Shown one piece after another: positions 19,864 through 30,075 of a stretch of DNA of 64,000 nt. A model generated the notes under the pieces. The model was not told the origin of the DNA, ran no database searches, and saw nothing but the letters and a program-made list of their open reading frames with translations. The stretch's first letter is position 1. The number at the start of each line of letters is the position of its first letter. The stretch comes from Streptomyces sp. NBC_00390 (GTDB lineage: Bacteria; Actinomycetota; Actinomycetes; Streptomycetales; Streptomycetaceae): contig NZ_CP107945.1 of NCBI RefSeq assembly GCF_036057275.1, forward strand, positions 2,666,001-2,730,000. Direction: 5' to 3'. The position numbers and the translations under genes are program-made.

Positions 19864-21584
19864 TCGTCAATGAGCCCGTCCACGACACCTTCGAGGACAC
19901 CCCGGCCCGGGACCGCGACCCGGACTGGTTCAAGCGGGCCGTCTTCTACGAGGTCCTCGTCCGCTCCTTCCAGGACAGCAACGGCGACGGCGTCGGCGAC
20001 CTGAAGGGCATCACCGCCAAGCTGGACTATCTCCAGTGGCTGGGGGTGGACTGCCTCTGGCTGCCGCCGTTCTTCAAGTCCCCCCTGCGGGACGGTGGTT
20101 ACGATGTCGCCGACTACACCTCGGTACTGCCCGAGTTCGGCGACCTCGCCGACTTCGTGGAGTTCGTGGACGCCGCGCACCAGCGCGGGATGCGCGTCAT
20201 CATCGACTTCGTCATGAACCACACCAGCGACCAGCACCCGTGGTTCCAGCAGTCCCGCAGCGATCCGGAGGGACCGTACGGCGACTACTACGTCTGGGCG
20301 GACCACGACAAGCAGTACCAGGACGCGCGGATCATCTTCGTCGACACCGAGACGTCCAACTGGACCTTCGACCCGGTGCGCAAGCAGTACTACTGGCACC
20401 GGTTCTTCTCCCACCAGCCGGACCTCAACTACGAGAACCCCGCGGTGCAGGAAGAGATCATCTCGGCACTGCGGTTCTGGCTGGACCTCGGCATCGACGG
20501 TTTCCGGCTGGATGCCGTGCCCTACCTGTACCAGCAGGAAGGCACCAACTGCGAGAATCTCCCGGCCACACACTCGTTCCTCAAGAGGGTGCGCAAGGAG
20601 ATCGACGCGCAGTACCCGGACACGGTGCTGCTCGCCGAGGCCAATCAGTGGCCGGAAGACGTCGTCGACTACTTCGGCGACTACGCGGCCGGCGGCGACG
20701 AATGCCATATGGCCTTCCATTTCCCGGTGATGCCGCGGATCTTCATGGCGGTGCGCCGCGAGTCCCGCTACCCGGTCTCGGAAATCCTGGCCAAGACCCC
20801 GGCCATCCCCAAGAGCTGCCAGTGGGGCATCTTCCTGCGCAACCACGACGAGCTCACGCTCGAGATGGTGACGGACGAAGAGCGCGACTACATGTACGCG
20901 GAGTACGCCAAGGACCCGCGGATGCGGGCCAACATCGGTATCCGGCGCCGCCTCGCCCCGCTGCTCGACAACGACCGGAACCAGATCGAGCTGTTCACGG
21001 CGCTGCTGCTGTCGCTGCCCGGCTCCCCGATCCTCTACTACGGGGACGAGATCGGGATGGGCGACAACATCTGGCTGGGCGACCGGGACGCGGTGCGCAC
21101 GCCGATGCAGTGGACACCGGACCGCAACGCGGGCTTCTCGTCGTGCGATCCGGGCCGGCTGTATCTGCCGACCATCATGGACCCGGTCTACGGCTACCAG
21201 GTCACCAATGTGGAGGCGTCGATGGCCTCACCGTCGTCGCTGCTGCACTGGACCCGGCGGATGATCGAGATCCGCAAGCAGAATCCCGCCTTCGGTCTCG
21301 GCTCGTACACCGAACTGGCGTCCTCCAACCCTGCGGTGCTCGCCTTCCTTCGCGAGGCACCCTCGAAGGAGGAGGGCGGGGACGATCTCGTGCTCTGCGT
21401 ACACAACTTCTCGCGTTTCGCCCAGCCCACCGAGCTCGATCTGCGTGCCTTCAACGGCCGTCATCCCGTGGAACTGATCGGTGGTGTGCGCTTCCCGGCC
21501 ATCGGCCAGTGGCCCTACCTGCTGACTCTCGCCGGTCACGGTTTCTACTGGTTCCGGCTGCGAAAGGACTCCATTCCCGCTTGA
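19860..21584 (+). CDS. treS: Trehalose synthase TreS (maltose alpha-D-glucosyltransferase)
   Basis: 574 residues. The ATG at 19860 overlaps the glgE stop (ATGA), with GGAGG about 11 nt upstream. GH13_16 enzyme showing [22 protein letters not shown] (nucleophile), [12 protein letters not shown] and [13 protein letters not shown]. It interconverts trehalose and maltose; in this cluster the flux runs from trehalose to maltose for Mak. It lacks the C-terminal maltokinase fusion seen in some bacteria, matching the separate mak gene downstream. Confidence 0.97.
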
Positions 21585-21610
21585 CGCGTCCTCGAGGGGC
21601 TCTACTCCGA

Positions 21611-21636
21611 TGCGGGGCGGTTTCCCCCGCCCCGCA
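21611..21636 (+). terminator. Intercistronic hairpin between treS and mak
   Basis: TGCGGGGCGG (21611-21620) pairs with CCGCCCCGCA (21627-21636), 10 bp with loop TTTCCC. It sits 27 nt after treS. It may attenuate transcription or mark the treS mRNA end, lowering mak-glgB relative to glgE-treS. Confidence 0.5.
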
Positions 21637-21739
21637 ACGGGCACTCTCCCCCTCATCCCCGCGCGCCGCCGGACAGCCACAGCTGTAATCCGGGACACTT
21701 TGCGCATTCGTGGTGTACCCGGGGAAAGGACGCGATTCC

Positions 21740-23119
21740 ATGTCGGAGGCTGCATCCACCCGGACTTCCGTCGCACTGCTCCCCTCACTCGCCCCTCTGC
21801 TGCACCAATGGCTGCCCAGACAGCGCTGGTTCGCCGGCAAGGGGTCGCACGTCGCCGGCTTCTCGCTCGTCTCGGCGACCGAACTGCTGCCGCTCCAGGG
21901 CCCCGGCCCGGGACTGCTGCATCTGCTCGTGCGGGTCCGGCAGCCGGACCTCGCCACACCCCAGGCGGCAGCCGACTGCTACCAACTGCTCATCGGTGTA
22001 CGCCAAACCCTGCCGCCTGTGCTCGCCCCCTCCCTGATCGGGCATCTGGCGGAGGGTCCCCTCGCCGGACGGACCGTGTACGAGGGGCTGCACGATCCCC
22101 GGCTCTCCGCCGTGCTCCTTGAGCGGCTGCGCGCACCGGGCACTCTCGGCCCGCTGCGCTTCGACCGGTTCGACCGCGCGCCCGCGATTCCACGGGGTCT
22201 GCTGCCCCGCCCGCTGGACGCCGAGCAGTCCAACTCCTCGCTGGTCTACGGCGATACGTTCATCCTCAAGCTCTTCCGCCGTATCCATCCCGGCCCGAAC
22301 CCCGATCTGGAACTCCCGCTCGCCCTGGCGCGCGCCGGGTGCGACCGGGCTCCCGTTCCCGTCGCCTGGTACGAGTCGCACACGCCGGAACCTTTCACCC
22401 TCGGTGTGCTCCAGCCGTACCTGCGCGACTCTCGCGACGCCTGGATGCTCGCCCTGGAAGCACTGGCCGGCGGGCGCGCCTTCGACAAGGAGGCGCATGC
22501 CCTGGGGCGCGTCACCGCCGAGGTGCACACCGCGCTCGCGCACGCGCTGCCGACGGTGAGGCTGCGCGGTGCGCAGACCGAGCAGCTGGCGGCCGCGATG
22601 ACGCAGCGACTCGACGCGGCGGCCAAGGCGGTCCCGGCCCTGGTGCCGTACGTGCCCCGGCTGCGGGCGGCCTTCGACGCGGTCGCCGTGCTCGGGCGGC
22701 ACGGGCGCGCCTGGACTGCACAGCGGGTGCACGGCGATCTGCATCTCGGGCAGGCACTGCACTGTTCGACCGACGGTGCCTGGTCGGTCATCGACTTCGA
22801 GGGCGAGCCCGCGCGGCCGCTCACCGAGCGCCGCCGGCCACAGCCCGCCGTCCGTGATGTCGCCGGCATGCTCCGCTCGTTCGACTACGCGGCACGCACC
22901 CACCGCCCCTGGAACCCGACGTGGGCCGAGGTGTGCCGTGACGCGTACTGCGAGGGCTACGCCGCGGCCTGCGGGACCGATCCGCGCGACGAGCCCGAAC
23001 TGCTGCGCGCGTACGAGACGGACAAGGCCGTGTACGAGGTCGTCTACGAGGCCCGGCACCGGCCCGACTGGCTGCCCGTCCCGATGGCCGCGATCTGCCG
23101 CCTCGCCGCGGCCCCCTGA
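21740..23119 (+). CDS. mak: Maltokinase (Mak/Pep2)
   Basis: 459 residues from ATG 21740, supported by AAAGGA 8 nt upstream; an in-frame GTG 30 nt earlier has no ribosome site. N-terminal maltokinase cap (WFAGKG), then an aminoglycoside-phosphotransferase-type kinase core with the catalytic loop VHGDLHLGQ and the metal-binding DFEGEP. It phosphorylates maltose with ATP to maltose 1-phosphate, the donor for GlgE. Follows treS and precedes glgB by 43 nt. Confidence 0.95.
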   Translation: MSEAASTRTSVALLPSLAPLLHQWLPRQRWFAGKGSHVAGFSLVSATELLPLQGPGPGLLHLLVRVRQPDLATPQAAADCYQLLIGVRQTLPPVLAPSLIGHLAEGPLAGRTVYEGLHDPRLSAVLLERLRAPGTLGPLRFDRFDRAPAIPRGLLPRPLDAEQSNSSLVYGDTFILKLFRRIHPGPNPDLELPLALARAGCDRAPVPVAWYESHTPEPFTLGVLQPYLRDSRDAWMLALEALAGGRAFDKEAHALGRVTAEVHTALAHALPTVRLRGAQTEQLAAAMTQRLDAAAKAVPALVPYVPRLRAAFDAVAVLGRHGRAWTAQRVHGDLHLGQALHCSTDGAWSVIDFEGEPARPLTERRRPQPAVRDVAGMLRSFDYAARTHRPWNPTWAEVCRDAYCEGYAAACGTDPRDEPELLRAYETDKAVYEVVYEARHRPDWLPVPMAAICRLAAAP

Positions 23120-23162
23120 TGTCACCGCCCCCACCCCGCCGTCGCCCGAGGAGGCCGAACCC

Positions 23163-25895
23163 GTGACCCGCCGTCCCCCGCCCCCCAGCCCTTCCGACCC
23201 CGATCTGCCGCAGCAGACGCCCGAGCCCCCGGCCGCCGCCGAGGCGAAGCGCTCCGGGAACACGACCGGCCGGCCGCAGCCGGAGGGGAACGCCGCCGCG
23301 GGCCCGAGCCCTGCGGAGCCTGCCTCGGCCGGGGCGAACACCTTGGAGCCGGCAGCCCGCACGCCACGCTCCACCCGCGCGCCCGCCGCCGGGGCGGGCG
23401 CGGGCCCTGTGCGCCCGAACGGGGCAGGCACCGGGGCAAGGACCGGCGCAGCGGGAGCGGGCCCGGAAAGTGCCTCCGCAGGGACTGCGCCTGACATGGC
23501 GAGCGCCGCCCGGTCACACGGCGCCGCGTCCGTCGCCACCGGGTCCGGCGGCTCCGGCGCAGGGGGAACCCGGTCCGGCACCACCGGGTCCGGTGACTCC
23601 GGGTCCGAGCCCGCCGGGTCAGGGGACGCAGCAGGGACGGCGCAGACCGGGCCGGCGGCCGCGCCCCGTCCGCGTGCGGCGAGCGGCGGCCGTGGTGTGC
23701 GGGCGGCGAAGCCGCTCACCGACTGGGACCGGCAGCGGCTGCTGTCCGGCGCCCATCACGATCCGCACGCGCTGCTCGGGGCGCACTCGGTGCGGGGCGG
23801 TGTCCAGATTCGCGTACTGCGCCCGTTCGCGCGGACGGTGACGGTGCTCGGGAAGGGGCTGCGGACCGAGCTGCACTCGGAGGGCGACGGTCTCTTCGCC
23901 GGGGTGCTGCCGATGCGCACCACCCCGGAGTACCGGCTGCTGGTCACCTACGACGAAAACGAGAGCGGCTTCGAGGTCCATGACCCGTACCGCTTCCTGC
24001 CCGCGCTCGGCGAGCTCGATCTCCATCTGATCGGCGAAGGACGGCACGAGGAGCTGTGGAAGGCGCTGGGCGCGCATCCGATGACCCACCAGGGCGTCAC
24101 CGGGACGCGGTTCACCGTCTGGGCTCCCAATGCACAGGGTGTACGGGTCGCCGGGGACTTCAACTACTGGGACAGCACGGGTTGTCCGATGCGCTCGCTC
24201 GGGGCGACGGGTGTGTGGGAGGTGTTCCTGCCGGGCGTCGGCGAGGGGGCCCTCTACAAGTTCGACATCACCCGCCCGGACGGCTCGCACACGCTACGGG
24301 CCGACCCCATGGCCCGGCGTACCGAAGTGCCGCCCGCCAACGCCTCGATCGTCACCGAGTCGCACCATGTGTGGCGGGACGAACAGTGGATGGCGCACCG
24401 GGCCGACCGGCCGGTCCACGAGTCCCCGCTCTCGGTGTACGAAGTGCATCTGGCCTCCTGGCGTCCGGGACTGACCTACCGCCAGCTGGCCACCCAGCTG
24501 CCCGCGTATGTGAAGGAGCTCGGCTTCACACATGTGGAGTTCATGCCGCCGGCCGAACATCCCTTCGGCGGTTCCTGGGGCTATCAGGTCACCGGCTTCT
24601 ACGCCCCGACCGCCCGGATGGGCACGCCCGACGACTTCCGGCACCTCGTTGACTGCCTGCACCGGGCGGGCATCGGCGTGCTGGTGGACTGGGTGCCCGC
24701 GCACTTCCCGAGGGACGACTGGGCGCTGGCGGAGTTCGACGGCCGTCCGCTGTACGAGCACACGGACCCGGCGCGCGCGGCGCACCCCGACTGGGGAACC
24801 CTCGAGTTCGACTACGGCCGCAAGGAGGTGCGCAACTTCCTGGTGGCGAACGCGGCTTACTGGTGCGAGGAGTTCCACATCGACGGCCTGCGCGTGGACG
24901 CCGTCGCCTCGATGCTCTACCTCGACTACTCCCGCGAGGACGGCGAGTGGAGCCCGAACGAGCACGGTGGCCGGGAGAACCTGGACGCCGTGGGGTTCCT
25001 GCAGGAGATGAACGCCACGGTCTACCGCCGCTGCCCCGGCGTCGTGACGATCGCCGAGGAGTCCACGGCCTGGGACGGGGTGACCCGGGCGACCCACCAT
25101 GTGGGGCCGGGCGGCTTCGGGGGACTCGGCTTCGGCCTGAAATGGAACATGGGCTGGATGCACGACTCCCTGCAGTACGTCTCGAAGGAGCCGGTGCACC
25201 GCAAGTACCACCACAACGAGATGACGTTCTCGATGGTGTACGCGTACAGCGAGAACTACGTGCTGCCCATCTCGCACGACGAGGTGGTGCACGGCAAGCG
25301 CTCGCTCGTCAGCAAGATGCCGGGCGACTGGTGGCAGCAGCGCGCCAACCACCGCGCGTATCTCGGCTTCATGTGGGCCCACCCGGGCAAGCAACTGCTC
25401 TTCATGGGACAGGAGTTCGCGCAGGGGGCGGAGTGGTCCGAGGGCCATGGGCCCGACTGGTGGCTGCTCGACCCGTCGTACGCGGCGGAGGCCGACCACC
25501 GCGGCGTACGCGATCTGGTCCGGGAGCTGAACCGGGTGTACGGGGACACGCCGGCACTGTGGCAGCGGGACACCGAGCCGGAGGGTTTCGACTGGGTGGA
25601 CGGCCATGCCGCCGAGGACAACGTCTTCGCCTTCCTGCGTTTCGACAGGTCGGGCAGCCCGTTGCTCGCGGTGAGCAACTTCTCGCCGGTGGTCCGTCAT
25701 GAGTTCCGCCTCGGTGTCCCGAACCCGGCAGGCGCCTGGACGGAGGTGCTGAACACGGACGAGGCGCGCTACGGCGGCAGCGACGTGCTCAACCCGGACC
25801 CTCTGAAGCCTGAGCAGGTGCCCTGGCACGGCCGCACCTCCTCGGTCCAGCTGACGCTGCCGCCGCTGGCGACGATCTGGCTGCGGCCGGCGTGA
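23163..25895 (+). CDS. glgB: 1,4-alpha-glucan branching enzyme GlgB with long disordered N-terminus
   Basis: 910 residues from GTG 23163 (GAGGAGG 8 nt upstream). Residues about 1-185 are a low-complexity Pro/Ala/Gly/Ser/Thr tail absent from standard GlgB of about 730 residues. Then a branching-enzyme N1 domain, CBM48 ([20 protein letters not shown]) and GH13_9 barrel with [30 protein letters not shown] and [12 protein letters not shown]. It cuts and re-attaches alpha-1,4 segments as alpha-1,6 branches on the glucan made by GlgE. Last gene of the cluster; converges on helD. Confidence 0.96.
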   Translation: MTRRPPPPSPSDPDLPQQTPEPPAAAEAKRSGNTTGRPQPEGNAAAGPSPAEPASAGANTLEPAARTPRSTRAPAAGAGAGPVRPNGAGTGARTGAAGAGPESASAGTAPDMASAARSHGAASVATGSGGSGAGGTRSGTTGSGDSGSEPAGSGDAAGTAQTGPAAAPRPRAASGGRGVRAAKPLTDWDRQRLLSGAHHDPHALLGAHSVRGGVQIRVLRPFARTVTVLGKGLRTELHSEGDGLFAGVLPMRTTPEYRLLVTYDENESGFEVHDPYRFLPALGELDLHLIGEGRHEELWKALGAHPMTHQGVTGTRFTVWAPNAQGVRVAGDFNYWDSTGCPMRSLGATGVWEVFLPGVGEGALYKFDITRPDGSHTLRADPMARRTEVPPANASIVTESHHVWRDEQWMAHRADRPVHESPLSVYEVHLASWRPGLTYRQLATQLPAYVKELGFTHVEFMPPAEHPFGGSWGYQVTGFYAPTARMGTPDDFRHLVDCLHRAGIGVLVDWVPAHFPRDDWALAEFDGRPLYEHTDPARAAHPDWGTLEFDYGRKEVRNFLVANAAYWCEEFHIDGLRVDAVASMLYLDYSREDGEWSPNEHGGRENLDAVGFLQEMNATVYRRCPGVVTIAEESTAWDGVTRATHHVGPGGFGGLGFGLKWNMGWMHDSLQYVSKEPVHRKYHHNEMTFSMVYAYSENYVLPISHDEVVHGKRSLVSKMPGDWWQQRANHRAYLGFMWAHPGKQLLFMGQEFAQGAEWSEGHGPDWWLLDPSYAAEADHRGVRDLVRELNRVYGDTPALWQRDTEPEGFDWVDGHAAEDNVFAFLRFDRSGSPLLAVSNFSPVVRHEFRLGVPNPAGAWTEVLNTDEARYGGSDVLNPDPLKPEQVPWHGRTSSVQLTLPPLATIWLRPA

Positions 25896-25903
25896 CGGCG
25901 CGG

Positions 25904-25960
25904 AGGGCCGGATGACGGGCGGGGGCCGACGGGCGCGTTCCGCGCCATGACCGGCCCTCG
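25904..25960. terminator. Possible terminator between convergent glgB and helD
   Basis: GAGGGCCGG (25904-25912) pairs with CCGGCCCTC (25952-25960) across a long GC-rich loop; an interleaved GCGGGGG/CCCCCGC pairing is an alternative. Plausible bidirectional terminator, but not clean. Confidence 0.4.
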
Positions 25961-26002
25961 TCACCGCCCCCGCGGCGTCCCGCACTCGGGTGCCACGGCT
26001 GA

Positions 26003-28228
26003 TCAGCCCTTCTGGGTGAGCGCCTCGGGCAGGTCCTCCACGTGCACCAGGCCGAGATGCTGCGTGGCGCGGGTCAGCGCCACATACAGGTCGCTCTCAC
26101 CGAAGAGCGCCGGCTCGACGACGATGACCGAGTCGAACTCGAGGCCCTTGGCCTGCCTCGGATCGAGCAGGACGACGGTCCGGGTCAGATCGACCGGGCC
26201 GCCGCCGAGTGAGGCCAGTTCGCCGTGGAGTTCGCGCGGGGCGATGACCGCGAGCCTGCCCTCATCGGGCGTCTCCCGCGCGACCGCGGCCAGGACGGTG
26301 CGCCCCAGATCCTCTTTCGTGGCCCGCTCGGTCCACGGCACCACACCCGTCGAGCGCACCGAGCGCGGCGGACGGAAATCGGGGCAGGACTTGCGGCGCA
26401 TACGGGCGGCCAGGTCCATGATCTCGGCGGGCGTACGATAGTTGACCCCGAGCCGGGTGTGCTGCCAGCGGTCTCCGACGTACGGCTCGAGAATCCGCTT
26501 CCAGGAGCCGAGGCCCGCGATGTCCCCGGTCTGGGCCGGATCGCCGACCAGGGTCATCGAGCGGGTGGGGCAGCGGCGCATCAGCAGGCGCCACGCCATT
26601 GCGGACAGCTCCTGCGCCTCGTCGACGATGATGTGCCCGAAGGCCCAGGTGCGGTCCGCGGCGGCGCGCTCGGCCGCGGTGCGGTGGTCGGCCTCCTCGT
26701 GACGTTCGGCGAACCGTTCGGCATCGATGATGTCGTGCGCGGCGAGCACCTCGGACTCTTCGTCGTGCTTGTCCTCGAACTCGTAGGTGCGGGAGGCGTA
26801 CGAGACGTCCAGCACGCCCTGGGCGTAGGCGATCTGTCGCGCCCGCTCGGCCTCGGCGGCGGCGCGGGCCGCGGAGTCGTCCTCGCCGAGGAGTTCGGCG
26901 GCCTCGTCGAGGAGTGCCACATCGGCCGGCGTCCACGGCCCGTCGGCGCGCCGGATCAACTCCGCTTCGTCCGCGCCGAGATGGGTGGGCCGGGCCAGAT
27001 AGTCCGCGAGGAACTCCTGCGGGGTGAGCGGGGGCCACAGTGTGGCGATGGCGGAATGCACCTCGGCGCTGGCGGCGATGCCCTTGCCGAGCAGGGCGAT
27101 GTCGTCGGGGCCGAGGAAGTTGGGGCCGCCGTACGGATCGGCGCCGATGCGGTCGGCGAGCTGGGCGGTGAGCTCGTCGATGATCCGGAACACGAAGTGC
27201 GGGCGGGCGAGATTGTGCGGCAGCTGGGTCTCCCGCGCCTTGTGCCGCGCCTCGACAGCCATGTCCCAGTCGATGACGAGCTCACCGTCGTCGTGCCTGA
27301 TGACAAGTGGGGCGCCCTTCTCGGGCACCTGCTGCCGGTCGCGTACGGCCTCGGCCAGGACGTGGGCCATCTCGGCCCGGCCCTTGACGGCGGCGGCCGC
27401 GGGCGTGTCGCTGCCGGTGGCGTGCACGCCGGGGAACAGCTCACCGACGGTCGCCAGGAGCACGCCGGTCTCGCCGAGGGAGGGCAGCACCTCGCCGATG
27501 TACCCCAGGAAGGCCGGGTTGGGCCCGACGATGAGCACCGCCCGCTTGGCGAGCTGCTCCCGGTGCGCGTAGAGCAGATAGGCCGCCCGGTGCAGCGCGA
27601 CCGCGGTCTTCCCGGTCCCCGGTCCGCCCTCGACGACGAGCACGCCGCGCTGGGGAGCTCGGATGATGTGATCCTGCTCGGCCTGGATGGTCGACACGAT
27701 GTCGGCCATCCGCCCGGTGCGCGCGCTGTTGAGCGCGGCGAGCAGCACCTCGTCGGCATCGTGCGACTCGTAGCCGGTGCGGGTGGTGTCGGCGAGATCC
27801 ATGATCTCGTCGTGCAGCGCCGTGACGGTGCGCCCTTCGGTGGTGATGTGGCGTCTGCGGCGCAGACCCATGGGCTCGTACCCGGTCGCAAGATAAAACG
27901 GGCGCGCGACGGGTGCCCGCCAGTCGATGAGCAGAGGGGTGCGGTCGGCATCGTCACGACGGATTCCGGTACGCCCGATGTGATAAGTCACGCCGTCACG
28001 CCGGTCGATACGCCCGAAACACAGCCCGGCGTCCGCGGCATCGAGCGCGCCGAGTGACGCGGAGTGCTCGGCCACCTCGATATCGCGTTCGACGCGGGCC
28101 TGCAAACTGGTGCTGACCTGCGCCATCGTGGCGCGCACGGCAGCTTCGGCCTCCCCCCTGAGCTGGTCGAGCCGCTCATGGGCGAGAGAGACGAATTGTT
28201 GTTCCCGCCGCATTTCCTCGGTTGACAA
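26003..28228 (-). CDS. helD: HelD-type UvrD/Rep-like ATPase, RNA polymerase recycling factor
   Basis: 741 residues. TTG start at 28228 with AGGAG 5 nt upstream; an ATG five codons later is an alternative. N-terminal coiled coil with the conserved FGRIDR and LLIDWRAPVARPFY block of the HelD family, then superfamily 1 motifs: Walker A GGPGTGKTAVALHRAA, IIVDEAQEL, LVGDPAQTGDIAG, NYRTPAEIMD and VALTRATQHLG. HelD proteins bind RNA polymerase, pry the clamp open and release nucleic acid using ATP; some actinobacterial forms (HelR) protect against rifamycins. I see no rifamycin-associated element (GGGGCTTGCGGCAAG) upstream. The 5' region holds two opposed promoters. Confidence 0.92.
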   Translation of the reverse strand: MSTEEMRREQQFVSLAHERLDQLRGEAEAAVRATMAQVSTSLQARVERDIEVAEHSASLGALDAADAGLCFGRIDRRDGVTYHIGRTGIRRDDADRTPLLIDWRAPVARPFYLATGYEPMGLRRRRHITTEGRTVTALHDEIMDLADTTRTGYESHDADEVLLAALNSARTGRMADIVSTIQAEQDHIIRAPQRGVLVVEGGPGTGKTAVALHRAAYLLYAHREQLAKRAVLIVGPNPAFLGYIGEVLPSLGETGVLLATVGELFPGVHATGSDTPAAAAVKGRAEMAHVLAEAVRDRQQVPEKGAPLVIRHDDGELVIDWDMAVEARHKARETQLPHNLARPHFVFRIIDELTAQLADRIGADPYGGPNFLGPDDIALLGKGIAASAEVHSAIATLWPPLTPQEFLADYLARPTHLGADEAELIRRADGPWTPADVALLDEAAELLGEDDSAARAAAEAERARQIAYAQGVLDVSYASRTYEFEDKHDEESEVLAAHDIIDAERFAERHEEADHRTAAERAAADRTWAFGHIIVDEAQELSAMAWRLLMRRCPTRSMTLVGDPAQTGDIAGLGSWKRILEPYVGDRWQHTRLGVNYRTPAEIMDLAARMRRKSCPDFRPPRSVRSTGVVPWTERATKEDLGRTVLAAVARETPDEGRLAVIAPRELHGELASLGGGPVDLTRTVVLLDPRQAKGLEFDSVIVVEPALFGESDLYVALTRATQHLGLVHVEDLPEALTQKG

Positions 28229-28251
28229 TTCAGCTCCTGACGCGCTAGGGT
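28222..28251 (+). promoter_or_regulatory. Near-consensus promoter reading rightward from the helD start codon
   Basis: TTGACA (28222-28227), 18-nt spacer, TAGGGT (28246-28251): a near-ideal housekeeping promoter on the plus strand. Its -35 overlaps the helD TTG start codon and it transcribes away from helD, with a start expected near 28258. Confidence 0.7.
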
Positions 28252-28257
28252 GCCTTT

Positions 28258-28354
28258 ATTGAACTTCGCCGTGTGCCCTATTTCACGGGAGCACGGAACT
28301 ATCCAATATATGCAGAGAAATACCCCGGCCGTCAAATTCGGTCCGGGGTATTTC
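28258..28354 (+). ncRNA. Candidate structured small RNA antisense to the helD leader
   Basis: Predicted transcript of about 97 nt starting after the near-consensus promoter. Hairpin 1 pairs 28269-28278 with 28287-28296 (one G/A mismatch). Hairpin 2 pairs GAAATACCCCGG (28317-28328) with CCGGGGTATTTC (28343-28354), a perfect 12-bp stem that could end transcription. No good ribosome site or conserved frame lies within. The 5' half overlaps, in antisense, the predicted helD leader. Prediction only. Confidence 0.45.
28305..28335 (-). promoter_or_regulatory. Predicted helD promoter, face-to-face with the plus-strand promoter
   Basis: On the minus strand, TTGACG (28335-28330), 19-nt spacer, TATATT (28310-28305), with a start near 28298 and a leader of about 70 nt to the helD TTG. 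The inverted repeat at 28317-28354 covers its -35 and spacer, so it could equally be an operator. Confidence 0.55.
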
Positions 28355-28454
28355 TGGCTCCGGGATCTTGTATGCGTGGGGCTGTGGGGCGGAGCTGTTG
28401 ACCATCGCCCTGGATGCCTGGGGGCCGGCGCCCTCCTGACGGCGCCAGGGCCGG

Positions 28455-28477
28455 CTGTCAGTGGCAGCCCGTAGCGT
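28455..28477 (+). promoter_or_regulatory. DNA-damage-type (PafBC / RecA-independent) promoter
   Basis: CTGTCAGTGGC (28455-28465), exactly 6 nt, then TAGCGT (28472-28477): the second copy of this motif in the window, with the same spacing as the one at 4758. Start expected near 28484, giving a leader of about 50 nt to the WGR gene. Confidence 0.72.
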
Positions 28478-28536
28478 TCTCCGCAGTGGAACGGGCGGGA
28501 AACGGCCGCCTGTTCCGGCCTGGGGAGGGGTCTGTC

Positions 28537-29976
28537 ATGGCACGCACCACGACGTATCTGGAGCTGTCGCAGGACGGCGGCGGAGCGCACAAGTTCTACG
28601 AGGTGACCGTGGAGGGGACGGTCGTCTCGGTGCGCTACGGCCGGATCGGCGCGGGCGGTCAGCTGCAGACCTCGTCCTTCCCCACGGCCGAGAAGGCGAA
28701 GGCCGCAGCGGCCAGGAAGATAGGCGAGAAGGTACGCAAGGGGTATGCGCCCGCCGTCCAGGGACAACGGGCGGCACGTCCGGTGACGCGCCGTCAGGTG
28801 ACCTCCGCACCGTCCACCGCGCGCTCCACGGCCCCGGTGCTGTGGCGGTTCCGCACCGGCTCGGCCGCCTTCGGCATCCATATCGACGAGGACCGCTGCT
28901 GGGTGGGCAACCAGGCAGGGGATGTCTACACGCTCAGTCACGGCGGAGAGGTACTGGCCCGCTACTCGCTGCCGGACGGCGTCAAGTGCCTGGTGGCGGA
29001 CGACTTCTGGATCTACGCCGGCTGCGACGACGGCAAGGTGTACGACCTGTCCTCCAAGCTTCCGTTCGCGGCCTATGACATCGCGGCGGACGTCGACATC
29101 TTCTGGCTCGACATCCGCGAGGGCGTACTGAACGTCTCCGACGCGGACGGCGGTCTGACGGTCATCGACCACGAGGACGAGCACCAGTGGGCACGCAGGT
29201 CGAGCGGCAACCAGGCCTGGATGGTGCGGGCGGACGAGCAGCGGGTGTACCACGGCCACAGCAAGGGCGTCACGGCGTACGCGCCCGACGGCGGCCGGCA
29301 GTTGTGGCACGCGCCGACCGGGGGAGGTGTGCTGTTCGGCTGGCAGGAGGCCGACTCCGTGTACGCGGGCACGGTGCGCCACGACGTGCACCGCATCTCC
29401 AAGAGGACGGGGGCCGTCGAGGCGACGTACCGGTGTGACACCGCGGTGTACTCCTGCGCCACCTCGCCTGACGGGCGCCATGTCTTCGCCGGCGACTCGT
29501 CGTCCTCCGTGTACTGCTTCGCGGCGGACGGCACCCGTCTGTGGAAGCTCGGCACGGGCGGCGGCTCGGCACTGTCCATGCAGTACCGGGACGAGAAGCT
29601 CTACATGGTCACGACGGACGGATCCCTGGTGTGCGTGGACGCGAGTGAGACCGCGGTCGCGGCCGCGCAGCAAGGCACGGTGCCCCTGGCCAGGGACGTC
29701 AAGTCGGCGGCGGCGCTGCCGACCTACAGTCCCGCCGCGTCGCCGGCCGCGGTGGCGACCATATCGGCGCCGCCCGCCGGTGGAGTGGTGGTGGAGTGCG
29801 TCCAGACCGGCGGCCGGATGCGCGTGCATGTGGTGTCCGACGGTTTCGAACCGTCGTGGAACGTCCAGTTCCCCCGTGGCATACGCGAAGTGGGCGCCCG
29901 GTACGTCGTCGACGCGCTGCACCCCGCCCAGGCCGGGTTCTACCGGGTGCGCGGGGAGATCCGTCGCCTGGTCTGA
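28537..29976 (+). CDS. WGR-domain protein with beta-propeller repeats, likely DNA-damage inducible
   Basis: 479 residues from ATG 28537 with GGGGAGGGG about 8 nt upstream. The N-terminal WGR domain (about 1-70: KFYEVTVEG, SVRYGRIGAGGQ) is the DNA-binding fold found in PARP and bacterial DNA-repair-linked proteins. A basic linker (about 70-100) leads to a PQQ/WD40-like propeller (about 105-375) with repeated units such as YRCDTAVYSCATSPDGRHVFAGD. The C-terminal part (about 400-479) is unassigned. No catalytic motif seen; probably a scaffold at DNA lesions. The damage-type promoter supports this. It ends at a strong bidirectional hairpin. Confidence 0.85.
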   Translation: MARTTTYLELSQDGGGAHKFYEVTVEGTVVSVRYGRIGAGGQLQTSSFPTAEKAKAAAARKIGEKVRKGYAPAVQGQRAARPVTRRQVTSAPSTARSTAPVLWRFRTGSAAFGIHIDEDRCWVGNQAGDVYTLSHGGEVLARYSLPDGVKCLVADDFWIYAGCDDGKVYDLSSKLPFAAYDIAADVDIFWLDIREGVLNVSDADGGLTVIDHEDEHQWARRSSGNQAWMVRADEQRVYHGHSKGVTAYAPDGGRQLWHAPTGGGVLFGWQEADSVYAGTVRHDVHRISKRTGAVEATYRCDTAVYSCATSPDGRHVFAGDSSSSVYCFAADGTRLWKLGTGGGSALSMQYRDEKLYMVTTDGSLVCVDASETAVAAAQQGTVPLARDVKSAAALPTYSPAASPAAVATISAPPAGGVVVECVQTGGRMRVHVVSDGFEPSWNVQFPRGIREVGARYVVDALHPAQAGFYRVRGEIRRLV

Positions 29977-30040
29977 GACCGGCCGGCGGCGGTGCGGCGG
30001 GCGGGCGCGTTCAGCGCGCGCCGTCGACCTCGTCGCCCGC

Positions 30041-30075
30041 CACCAGAACGGCCGTCCCGGACGGCCGTTCTGGTG
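30041..30075. terminator. Bidirectional terminator after the WGR gene
   Basis: Perfect 15-bp stem CACCAGAACGGCCGT (30041-30055) with its complement at 30061-30075 and loop CCCGG. It lies at the convergent ends of the WGR gene and the decayed trypco2 gene. Confidence 0.8.

Noticed and set aside
28229..28400. Rifamycin-associated element upstream of helD
   Set aside because: GGGGCTTGCGGCAAG or a close variant is not present, so rifamycin-inducible HelR control is not supported.
28310..28474. Small ORF starting MQRNTPAVKFGPGYF in the helD/WGR interval
   Set aside because: No ribosome site, no known family, and it overlaps hairpin 2 and the damage-type promoter; a structured RNA explains the interval better.
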